Part shown: positions 23,621 to 34,200 of the stretch, piece after piece
Numbering within the stretch: position 1 is the first letter of the stretch
Layout: the number at the start of each line of letters is the position of its first letter
NCBI GenBank assembly: GCA_024663395.1
Contig: JANFAH010000117.1
Location: forward strand, 1-64,000
Source: Pisolithus tinctorius
Taxonomy: Eukaryota > Basidiomycota > Agaricomycetes > Boletales > Pisolithaceae
Reading direction: 5' to 3'
DNA length: 64,000 nt
Program-made: the position numbers and the translations under genes
The notes under the pieces: model-generated
What the model saw: only the letters and a program-made list of their open reading frames with translations
Told to the model about the DNA's origin: nothing
Databases searched by the model: none

Positions 23621-25593
23621 ATGGTGTGTATCTTGTCGTTGTCTATCCACCTTACGCATTCCTCCTACAGGTCGTACTGGCAGCGTCGATATGCACGAAA
23701 GGCGGCAAAGGTGCCATGGCATCAATGCTTCATAAACATACCACTGACGATAGTATCCAACAGCTGTCCTCTCGCGGCAATTCCACCCCATGACAAGGAC
23801 CCGTATCGAATCTCTTCTTGCGTCCTTCCCCAAGCTCATCCCTACCAACTCCCAGCACACCTCCGTCGAAACCTCCGAGGTCCGCTACGTTTACCAACCA
23901 CTCGAAGATCTCTACATTCTCCTCATCACGAACAAAGCGTCCAACATCCTTCAAGACATCGAGACGCTTCATCTATTTGCGCGTGTCGTGGCGGATATGT
24001 GTAAGAGCCCGGACGAGCGCGAGATTCATCGTGTCGCATTCGAGCTTTTGAGTGCTTTCGACGAGATCGTCAGTTTGGGATATCGGGAACAGGTTTCTCT
24101 CACCCAGGTCAGGAGTATCTTGGAGATGGAATCCCATGAAGAGAAAATCCAGGAAATCATCGCTCGCGTACGTCTGAAAATCCTTCCCCCTCCTTTTCTC
24201 CTTCTCTCACTCTTCCCTTCCTCATCATTTTACACGGTAACAGAACAAAGAGGCAGAAGCAAAAGAAGAACTCAAGCGTCGCGCTCGCCAACTCGAAATG
24301 CAACGTCGTGAGCAACAAAAACGTGCCGCTGCTCTCGGGGGTATGGGTGGTGGTATTGGCGGCGGTATCTCCGGGTATTCCCCCGTTCCACGTTTCGAGG
24401 CAGCCTCCGAAGCGTCACCCATACGTACAGCTTCCCCAGCCCCGTCAGCTTCGCGGCAGCCAACGTTCAAGAGCAGCGGTATGAAACTCGGAAGTAAGAA
24501 GACTCGCCAAGCAGAGTTGCTCGATGCACTGGGTGGCGAGGTTCTTTCTGCAGAAGAGATCTCGGCACCGTCGACCCCGGGCATCGCGGAATCTCCCGTA
24601 CCAGCAACGGCATCCGTCGTCAAGAACAGTCTCCCCACCGTCACACCTGAAAGGTCAGTCTGATTCCCATTACGCTTTGAACGAGAAAAGAAGGCTCCAA
24701 CACTGATCCTCATTCCCAGTATACACATCTCCATCAAAGAAACCGTCACGATCGCCTTGTTGCGCGAAGGCGGCGTCAAATCACTCAAACTCCTCGGCGA
24801 AATGGGTTTACTCGTCTCAGACCCCCAGCTTGCACACATCCGAGTCGCGCTGGCCCCATTTGCACCAGGATTCGGTGCGGATCTTCAACTCAAGCAGCAT
24901 CCTAACGTTGCGAAGTTTACACCGGGTGGAGAGAAAGTGATTGCGCTCAAGGACCCTTCGAGAGCTTTCCAGGTTGGACAGGCGCTTGGAGTCCTCAAGT
25001 GGAGGTATACGGGGGACGATGAGAGCTACGTCCCTTTGTCAAGTGTGTATCACCACGCTCGGCGGGTTTGGTGACTGATCATCTGGTTTATGCAGTCAAT
25101 TGCTGGCCGTCCCTCTCGACCGAAGGGACGTGCGACGTCAATATTGAGTACGAACTCGAGAATGAACACCTAATACTCTACGATGTCGTCATCTCCATTC
25201 CGCTTCCGTAAGGTTCCACTCCTTCCATTTACTTGCTCACTCGTTCACTGTAATTCCCTTGCTAGCACCGGATCCTACCCCACCGTGTCAACACATCCTC
25301 CGTCCTCAGCATGGTCACTCAACCCTAATAACCACACCCTCGAGTGGAGCATTCCCCGTATCAGTAGTGATAATGACGATGCGACCGAGTCCACCCGTTC
25401 CGGTACACTCGAGTTCTCCGTCGGTGGAGACGACCTCGGGGTCTTTTTCCCTGTCCAAGTCAACTTCGTCGCCCAGGGAAGCGTTGCGAATGTGGATGTA
25501 GCACGCGTGGAACGCGTTGGTGAAGGTGCAGGAGGGGAAGTAGGGTTCTCGTGCGAGAGGGTTATTAGTACGGATTCATATCAGGTCGTGTGA
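23621..25593 (+). CDS. RET2: Coatomer (COPI) subunit delta (archain)
   Basis: Delta-COP pairs with beta-COP in the COPI F-subcomplex. The N-terminal longin-like domain reads VVLAASICTKGGK, AVLSRQFHPMTRTRIESLL, TSEVRYVYQPLEDLYILLIT, AFELLSAFDEIVSLGYRE; then a charged helix (ELKRRARQLEMQRREQQKRA), a Gly/Ser/Pro linker, and the mu-homology domain (IHISIKETVTIALLREGG, GALGVLKWRY-like block, NIEYELENEHLILYDVVISI, GTLEFSVGGDDLGVFFPVQV). It is about 520 residues, normal for the family. To obtain the conserved start M-VVLAAS the first coding exon must be just the ATG at 23621-23623, followed by a 47-nt intron (23624-23670) and the exon 23671-23710. No frame break seen; stop at 25591. Confidence 0.92.
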
Positions 25594-25858
25594 GTAAAAG
25601 GAGGGTGGATCGCTGTTTCTTTGTTTGGTGTTGTGAGACGTATATACGTCCTATGAACCCCTCGTAGCCTAGCATTCCTCACACGGCTCATCGGACAAGA
25701 GTGTGGTGGGGGAGGGGTGCATTCCGCACTTACAAGCTTTACATACCATACACATCTTGACAGAGATGACGATGAAAAATCATAGAGATAAATATACATA
25801 TGAACACCCGCCATCACGTCATCGCATACGCACCGGTGCTCACTACATCGAACACACC

Positions 25859-28172
25859 TCAGAGTTTTGCAGGGTTCGTCCATTTCGGGATTCGCTTCTG
25901 CATAGGTGCCACACGGACATTCAACATCCACGAGATGTCCAATGGTCGTTCGTACGACCGTTCGATCGCAGAGCCGTCATCGGCGACCAGCCACCGGTAA
26001 TTATACACGTGGACGGATAATGATCAATTTCAATAATCCAATATTCAAGTAGTGCGCGCGATCGACTTACCTCTACGAACGCAGCTAGACCTTCCTAAAC
26101 GAATACGACCATTAGTCGACGTTCGTCTAATGAATGCCTCGATCCGGGTAACCGCCCACCTTAACATTCCGCCCACTCCACACCCTCCCACCGGCTGCAC
26201 TCAGGGCGTGGGAGGCGACTGCTTCGTCGACATTTCCGACGCGCTGTGCAATCAAAAGGCCTTCTTTCGTGCTTTGGACTGCGTCCGGAGAGTTGGAAGT
26301 GATCGTGCGGGCGAGGGCGAGGGCAGTGGGGAGGACTTCGGCTGGGGAGGTGACGATGTTGATGCTGGCAGGTGGGGGGCGTGGGTGAATGTCAGATGTG
26401 GCGTTTCGGTTTCAGTTTGGGTTGCGGAGTTAGAGGTGGATTGGGTGTGGAGTTGGAACGTGATCCGGGGTAGTCCAACGTGGTTGGCAAAGAATCCACG
26501 CGAAAGAGCCCAAAAAGAAAGGTGGTATTAGGTTAGTTCAACGCCCTGCTCTCAGGCACAGACTCGCCAAAATGATAGTGATAATCACTACGACGCGAAG
26601 CGCGAAAAGAGCTCGACGCTGAGGGTGATGAACGAACGTGCATTAACAATGCGATGATCGCGAACGACCCAATTCGGCGTAGGTGCATAGATTCACTCAA
26701 CGGGGGACAGGGGGATGGAGTGAGGAGAGGATGAAAAGGCGGGTCAAGTAGTATTCTAGTATTCGCCTGGACAAGGAACGTGCCACCCGTCGTCCACCAA
26801 CTACCAGGAAACACCGATCACCAACATCCACAAAGGACTTGCCACCGATCACCCACCACAAGTCCTACGAGTGAGTGACCCAACACTCACGTGTGCCATT
26901 TCCAAAAACGACACTTGATGACAAACGTGAAGAACAAAGAAGACTCGTTGCGAACCAAAACACAATGCAAGATGACTGGTGAGGACGTCATGGTCCGGTA
27001 GCAGTATGGGTTGTGGTAGTGGACACCGTGAAAGGATTGTGGAGGCGAACACCAACCAAGCGGAAGGACAAAGGTCGGCAGTGGAAACCAAACGGAGAAC
27101 GACGGGTAAACCTAAATGAGACTTACAAACGAAACTTATCCCTCGCCTCCAAAGCGGTGATGGTGCTTCCGAGAAGAAGCATCTCCGAGGCAAGCTGTGG
27201 AACATCATCGTCAGTCACATCAGTGAAGCAACTGATGTCGGACTGTCGGTGAGTAAGATCACAGATCAGTGCAGGCGTGGAAGGGGTCAATGAACGACCA
27301 ATTCCGGACAGCCAGGCCAAGGCACGACGGTGATGCGGAGATGAGACAGAAGAGGGTGGTCCGTACCTGATGACCCGCGACTCTCGTCAACCTCGGGATC
27401 GCTGCGACGACAGATCAGTATGTCCCTTATCATATCCGTTATCGCGCGTGTATTTACAGGGTGCTCCGGATGGCAGCGACCCAGAAGGTAACACAAATGT
27501 GCAAGTATGGATTAGAGGGAAGGAGCAGGTACGTCCGAATGTCCGAACGAAGGAGAGAAGGACGACGTGCCCGTTCCGTTCCGTTCGGTCATGGGGAAAT
27601 CATATCCGCGAGGCCTTTCGTGTCCTCTGTGACTGCCACACCGAGTTGGCTCGGGACGAAGACCCGACCCACCTGTACCCAGGGCTGAGGGGAAGAAGGA
27701 AGAAGCACTGACCTCCTTGCGCAGCGACCACGCCTCTCTTTACCTCCGGCAACCCAAAGACAGCGTCTGTGCTTGCGACGACGAGGTCGCAATTGAGGAT
27801 GATCTCGACGCCTCCGCCGTACGCAGGTCCGTTGACAGCAGCGATGATGGGTTTGAGGGACGTGCGACGGCGAGAGATGGCAGCGAATCCGTGCGGCGAG
27901 GATGCGATGTCTTGCTGTTCGGTGGTGACGTTGGAGGACTGGCTGGCATGCCATGACTTGAGATCTGCCCCTGCACAGAACATGTCACCCTCGCCAGTGA
28001 GGACGGCGACCCACAGACTGGGCTCGTTATCGAACCAGTCCAGCACGTGAGCGATCTCACGAGTGAGGTCTGGGGTGATGGCATTGCGTTGGAGGGGACG
28101 GTTGAGGGCGAGGAGGAGGGTGTGCTCCTGTGGAATGCTTACGGTCAGCTCTGGGGAGGAGGAGGGCTGCAT
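25859..28172 (-). CDS. Enoyl-CoA hydratase/isomerase family (crotonase), probably mitochondrial or peroxisomal
   Basis: A six-exon model gives 276 residues with consistent phases: 28172-27713, 27401-27367 (35 nt), 27194-27127, 26364-26160, 26094-26071 (24 nt) and 25897-25859. Crotonase marks: TGEGDMFCAGADLKSWH (oxyanion hole), VNGPAYGGGVEIILNCDLVV (oxyanion hole), FGLPEVKRGVVAAQGA (catalytic Glu region), IPRLTRVAGHQ, ASEMLLLGSTITALEARDKF, RTITSNSPDAVQSTKEGLL and the C-terminal EGLAAFVEKRIPKWTNPAKL. The last eight residues match the common end of fungal family members. It hydrates trans-2-enoyl-CoA or a branched analogue; the substrate cannot be told. Oddities are a 762-nt intron (27126-26365) where neighbours have about 55 nt, and two very short exons. 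It is transcribed convergently with RET2. Confidence 0.9.
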
Positions 28173-28246
28173 GGCGGGGCATGGCTCCCTCCGCGGGAAA
28201 TCGACCTCCCATCGGTCTGCTTCCGAGTTGCCGACGTGTCACATTT

Positions 28247-28256
28247 CCATATATGG
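28247..28256. promoter_or_regulatory. CArG-type MADS-box site
   Basis: CCATATATGG is a perfect palindromic CC(A/T)6GG element, the type bound by SRF/Mcm1-class MADS-box factors. It sits 75 bp upstream of the hydratase ATG (minus strand) and 341 bp upstream of the small plus-strand gene, so it could serve either. It may be chance. Confidence 0.3.
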
Positions 28257-28531
28257 ACTGGATCTATCACGTCCGATCCGAAACCTTGGCGTGTCCCCCG
28301 ATGTGATCACGCCTTTCCTTTTTCGAGGTCACATGAAAAAGAATAATGGGCCACCTTCCTTTTCCGTCTCTGCGTGCATTTGGACATCGCCTGCCGCCGC
28401 CATCATCAGGACATTTACCAGTAATATTATTATTACTCGCACAGCGTAATCGCAGCAGGCAAGTTGGCTGGTGGAATGACGCCACGACCAGGTCGACCAC
28501 CTCCGATAACGGAAACAAGTCCCGGATTCAC

Positions 28532-28540
28532 TTTTATACC
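28532..28540 (+). promoter_or_regulatory. TATA-like element for the small Cys/His-rich gene
   Basis: TTTTATACC lies about 57 bp upstream of the ATG at 28597 and is followed by a long pyrimidine-rich tract, the usual layout of a strongly transcribed fungal promoter and start site. Confidence 0.3.
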
Positions 28541-28596
28541 CTCGACACTTCCTCTCCTACTCCCCCATCCACCACTCGTCCACCTCTTCTTCTAAC

Positions 28597-28755
28597 ATGC
28601 AATCTACCTCTGCAACCACTACCAGTGCTAGTGCTATGGCCTCCCACCGCCACCACCACGACGCAGACCAACACCTCGTCGTCCACCACAGCTTACCCCA
28701 GTGCTGCCATTGCGGCGAGCGCGGTGCTCACGCTCCCCATTGCCCCTTCCGCTGA
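28597..28755 (+). CDS. Candidate small Cys/His-rich protein, 52 residues
   Basis: An uninterrupted 52-codon frame begins MQSTSATTTSASAMASHRHH and ends with a cluster HHSLPQCCHCGERGAHAPHC and PFR before TGA. Six of its residues are Cys or His in a CCxC...C/H spacing that could hold a zinc ion. It has no signal peptide. A TATA-like element and pyrimidine tract lie just upstream. I do not recognise the family with certainty. A longer open frame (28346-29143) covers the same DNA in another frame but has no recognisable content. Possible metal-binding peptide; equally it could be non-coding. Confidence 0.4.
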   Translation: MQSTSATTTSASAMASHRHHHDADQHLVVHHSLPQCCHCGERGAHAPHCPFR

Positions 28756-30599
28756 GCCCGTCTCTCTCCCCCCGTCGCTCTTATTTATCTCTGCAATCTT
28801 CGTCCATCTGCAATGCCTGCATTACCATACCCCGTGCATTAATGTGTCGTGCCCGACCCATCCATCTTGTCTTAACACACTCCCATACACTATCCCCCAT
28901 CATACTCCCCATCATTCATCGCCCCCCCCCTCACCCATCCATCGTCGAGGAACCATGCACTGCAAACTAAACTTGACGCGTGACGATCACGTAGAGCGTC
29001 GCTGGTTCCGGGTTCCGTTTTGCGTTCGGCGAGGATGGTTGCGGCACTCGACTGGGGAGGTCCCATCCCCATATACGGAGTTATCACTTCCCATATCCGG
29101 TAGTGCAGCAAGGGGCACACATGGGACCTTGATCAATTCATAGACGTTGATTGACCCTTGGTGTCCCCTTTGTCATCTCTCTGTCAGTTTGGAGCGGGAA
29201 ACCAACCTAGCCGGACACCGGCGCTCGGAGTGGATGGGTCGCTCGCAACGTCTGGGTCTGAGGAACTGTCGAACGTGTGCATCCGCAGTGTGGTCACTGG
29301 ACCACCAAATGTTCTTGGATATTGGAGTTATGTAATACTGAAACATTGGATTCCTTCACACGAGGACGATCGATGCCATGTAGGATTCATGTAGGAAATT
29401 AGCTAGCCAATGTTACACGTACCCATCCACCATGTATGATATCCGCTCTGCTGTCACCATACATAATTTATTTATCTTTTCGCACCCTTCTACATGGAAA
29501 AAGCACAAACAACGTTATCGGATCCAATTGACGACTTTCCCTGACGTCACATCTCGGTTGCTGGTCCTATTGTTTCCTGTAGAGGCATGCTTAAACTGAG
29601 ACACCTTCATCATGTGCATGCAAATTTTTAAAAGCCAGTTGACGACATAGGTATTGACCCGCCCGTCGTGGATACCAGTGGAGCCCCCCACGGAGAGTGG
29701 TCGTCTTCGCAACGACCCCATCTCTGCGAGGAGTCTCCACATACTGTGTCCGCAAAACCTCCGGGGGACGCTCTCCGTGAAGGCGTACGGCGTTCATCTA
29801 CTACCTCGATCTTGATGAAAGCCCTGGAACCGAGACTCCCACGGGGGAATATTTGCACGAATGGTATCCACACCCGCGTTCGCTGACGAGTCATGTAAGA
29901 AGCACTCATACTCCGAAATTCTGGGAGTCCAGGTGGCTGGCCCGATAGACTGGATGGCGGGCTTAGAGAGGACTATGATAGTAACTTCAAGTAATAGATA
30001 AGATGAGTACAGGTTGGCGATCCATCCAGCTTTACTATATGTTTACATATCAACAGACCAAGCAGGTCAATTTGGTTTTTCGGACAGTCGCTGACATGAT
30101 GCGAGTGATGGGCCCCTGCACTACCCGCCGCAGCCCAAAGCATAACAAGAAATACACACTCGTCCGAACATGACAGTCTATTCCGTGCCGCGGTCTCCAC
30201 ACCGTCTCTGATGCTATATCGTTTCAACCCCGAGGAGAAGTTCAGATATAGATTGTCAAAATATTCCAAACGTTCAGCTGTTACCACGTCCTGTACACGA
30301 GTATGTATAAGCGCATACGTACGTACATCGCCGCCGCCATTGAAGCTTGAAGGGCAACCACAAATTTGTGCATGCGTGGCCCGAATGGATGAAACTTTGA
30401 AGGACAGAAGGGAACTTTGACCGGAACTCAGTCAGCACGACGCACTCTCCTCGGTCTTATGACAAAGTATTACCCCTGGCCCTGCACTGCTTAATACACG
30501 TGGTGGTGGTGTCGTCTTCTCCGCAACGCAAACATGGTCTCCACTTACTTTATTGTACTCTCGATTGCCCGTAATGTATGCACCATTGTTTCGAGTCAA
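28756..30599. other. Gene-poor, nothing recognised
   Basis: Open frames here are short, overlap on both strands and carry no motifs. Pyrimidine-rich sequence near 28760-28930 is probably the 3' end or flank of the preceding candidate gene. Confidence 0.5.
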
Positions 30600-30830
30600 G
30601 GAGCTATACTCACGATGTTCCGAGGGACAAAAAAAGGAGAAAAAAAAAGTAAAACCGGAGTTCGGGAGTTCGGGGCGCTAAGGAGCCTAATTTGCAAGAA
30701 TGGAGATTCACGTACACACCCACGTAGGAGCGGGTGACTTTCTGGGAATGCTGGTATGTTGCGGAACGCGTGGGTGAATGGAGAGGAGGGTGTAAGAGGA
30801 CTTTGAGTGGAACTAAGACTTGGCTAGCAC
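30600..30830. repeat. Diverged direct repeat, unit 1
   Basis: Matches 30985-31225 in order: a GTTCCGAG start, an A-rich run (about 30628-30652), CGGAGTTCGG, a shared AAGAATGGAGATTCACGTAC (30697-30716), then an ACGCGTGGG block and a GA-rich purine stretch. The units are about 390 bp apart. Confidence 0.65.
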
Positions 30831-30984
30831 GACTAGCAGGTGCACACGATGCACCCAGCGAGGTCTCTTCATATAACACATTTGTATATCAGGTGCAGGC
30901 GCGTAACCGCCTGCGTGTACTTGCTTCACCTAACCAAAACTCTCGAGCGCATGGTACGAATTTCGTTATTATTGCCTTGAGTAA

Positions 30985-31225
30985 GCGACCGAAGTACAAA
31001 GAACTGCGTTCCGAGATCAAGAAGGAAAAAAAAAAAAGAACGGAGTTCGGAACGGTGAGGCCTACATATGCATAAGAATGGAGATTCACGTACGCGTATG
31101 TACACAGGACGATTGTGATTGGCCGGGTAGTAGGTGTGCATCGCGGGGCGGAGGACGCGTGGGATGGTCGATAGATGGCGGAGGAGTTTGTGAGGGATTG
31201 AAGGAGACTCTAGAGTTTAACGGGG
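30985..31225. repeat. Diverged direct repeat, unit 2
   Basis: Second unit of the repeat at 30600-30830: GTTCCGAG, a 12-A run, CGGAGTTCGG, AAGAATGGAGATTCACGTAC (31075-31094), then ACGCGTGGG and a purine-rich end. The order is kept while spacing differs, so this is an old tandem duplication or two copies of a short element. Confidence 0.65.
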
Positions 31226-34200
31226 ATGAGCGCACGCAAAGTCTGCAAGGCCTTTCACCCTTGCAACCTTTGGCAAACAACGGAGCTAGTGGGTTTTTCG
31301 ACCCTAGCCCTATTCCGAGTTTGCGAGGTTCCGCAATTCGGGGCAGGCGGGGATGGCAGTGCACAAATACGTTATATTTTACAACGATAAAGAGTAAGGT
31401 ACGTGTTGTTTGTGATTGGGCAAGTGCGGGAGATTGGAGGGTGTGGTGGGGATCGAAAGGGAGCTTCGCACGACCTGCATGTGCTTCTGCTTCTGATACC
31501 GAAGTGGTTGATGGGACGGCGGACCCTCCATGATACTCAAACCTCGTGTCTCTGGATCACCACCCGTGTTGCAGGGAGTGGTGAGAAATTGATTATACTG
31601 ATTGATACGGTGCTGCCATCAGCCGCTGTGTATCACAACACCATCCGATCGGGCAAACGGACTCGAAGGTGGCTCAGCTCGGTGCACACAACGCCGCGTT
31701 TGTCTGTTCCTTCACATCGGAACAACTGAATTGCAGTAGAATGCACAGCATGGCCAACCCCACGGGTTCAAACTTTCACCCACGTCGGGGATGTCGACCC
31801 GTTGAGTTTTACTAACGTGCTTACTATACACCATCCGTGCACAGCAAGTACTGTACAGTTCACACGTTCATTTATCAGGTCCTATTAGGCTAACAACTTG
31901 TTCACTCACGCCCAATGTATTTGTAGGTGCCTGCCTGCCTGTGTCTGCCTGTTCGGATGCAATCTATCACTAATCCCCCCTGGATAAATTTATGGCTTTG
32001 CATCTATGCACCTTGCATAGCTATTTCCACGCTGCACTGCCCACGCGAGTACGTGAGCTCCCGTCATACCTGGTACTGTTCATGCTGCCTTACGATCTCA
32101 ACTACGACGCATATAGGCGTCAACAGGATGAGATCGAGGGTACGGATGTCCCGTGTGTGCATGAATGACAGCCAACCAGTGGAGACCGCCACCTCCACCG
32201 AGGCGTGTCGTCGTTAGTGAGGTATCAACTCTATTTACAGTATGGGCAAGCACTGTTACAATCTTGACTTGATCAACTCCACAGATAGCGTTAGCAATCA
32301 TAGCTCAACAGCTGTCTGTGCGGGCGTGTTGGGTCGGGCTATGTTCGTAGTACAGCGCCAGCGTCCGTACCTTCCGGGACGGGAACCTATCGTTCGGATA
32401 CACAGCGGAAGTATATCTGCGGACTGCGTATGAACTACGAAACGCGGTGCGGTAATGATCGGACATGTGTTATTAGACGCGCACGTGGGAGCTGGGTACC
32501 GGTAGAAGATGTGATGCAAAGAAGATTGATGAGATTGGAGACAAAAAATAATGCACGTTATGCTGTTCTGCCTGCAGTTCAGGTACTTGGAGGGCGGATG
32601 GCGAGAGGCTTGGTGGCGTGTGGCAGAATTCCTGTGTGGACGTACCACCGGGTTGTCAACGTGTCAACATTGATCGGATTCGAATTCCCAGGTCCCTATC
32701 ACCGGGTGCGTCTCAATATTCTTCCCCTTAGAGGTCGGTAAGCGAATAGTTGAAGTGGTGATGCATTCAGTTGCTCGGAGCTGAACTCGAGTTGATGACA
32801 CGCTGTTATGTTATGTAGAGAAGAGAAGAGAAGAGAAGACACTAGATTTAGGCAAAGCTGATAGGATGATGCATATCCGAGTCGAAGGTGTGTGGCCAGT
32901 GACCTGCGCGGCCAAGATTATTGAGACTCAGTGTAGGGATACGTCACCTCGATGACGGGAGTGGTCGATAATCGACATGATACTCACTCAACTTAGCCCC
33001 GCCTATCGCCCAGTCGTCATACTCGTCATTTGACTGGCTCGTCAAGTCCCCTGTGTTCGGAACTGAAACTCCCATACGTCGCTGTACAACATCTTCCATG
33101 CAAGACTTATCTAGTAAGAATCGATAAATGCCGAGCTTACGAACTCGCCTCTTGCTTCTGTGAACGTGGCACATAAATATGCGTTGTAATTTTGGACAAG
33201 TATGTAGGTGGTTCGACCGTGATTGCAAGTTTAGCACTACGATAGTAGTACGAGCGCGCCGAGAGGGGGGACGAGGATAATAGAGTACGAGGGACAAAGG
33301 GAAGCTTCTTCAATCTCGCCCATGAATTGGACCCCTCGGTTCCTTATCGGTACTAGTGCATGGGACGATGCAAAAATGAATGGGCGACATTCAGGACAGT
33401 CGGACAATCGAGCACTCCTATCCACGATCCGAGCTTCTCAACTTCTTCCGTGCATGCGAGCACATGCGAGGGTCGTGGGGAATGTAGAGAAGAACCTCGT
33501 GACCGGGACGGGCATGGCAGCGACGTCAGCATCGACGTCACACCAAGGCATTGATCGTTACTTCCTTCGCTAGAGTGCGAAAACATGATTGGTAGATTGA
33601 CAGCAGTTCGTGGGGGATGGGTGGATCTACTATTGGTAACGACTGCGGTTCGAAATGGGCCTATCAGATAACACTCTATTACTCTTCTTCAATCCTTCTT
33701 CTGACGGGTATGTGCGAAAGTGCCACAGTTATGACACGCAGTAAAGCCAAGAGCATTCGACAACGTGATACGGAGCGTGTTTTATCCGTTCGCTGTCGAC
33801 CGTAGGAGCTTGGGATAAAGATAAACCGTCCTTTATCAGGTTTGACATCAATATCTGACTTGTCCTTCGAAGCCTTCGTTTATCGGCCATGCGCTATCAT
33901 GTTCATTTCACTTCGGGGTTGGGCGGGTGATGAAGTAGAGGAATGTATTAAAGCGGGATTTGATACTGGGCAGCCTTGAGGACCGGATGCGGACTATTAA
34001 GGCTCCCGAAGCTTCTCTCGCCTTCCTGTGGCAGACTCGTCCTGAGTGGTCCTTCTGTCATGTTCTAGCTGATCCCACATTGCAACGTGCTTCATGCGGT
34101 CCGGAATATACATGATAGAGCTTGGACGCAGATTCTAGGCTTCGAGGGGTGCCTCTTTCCTCGGGTCATAGCCAGCCAGCCACTTTTTCGGCTAGACGAA

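Noticed and set aside
24225..24839. 204-codon minus-strand open frame
   Set aside because: It is antisense to the confirmed RET2 coding region and has no recognisable protein features.
28346..29143. 265-codon plus-strand open frame, Pro/Thr/Ser-rich
   Set aside because: Composition follows a pyrimidine-rich tract; there are no motifs, and it overlaps the better-supported 52-codon frame with its own promoter-like element.
33646..33660. GGTTCGAAATGG resembling a Pol III B box
   Set aside because: No A box or cloverleaf can be built upstream.
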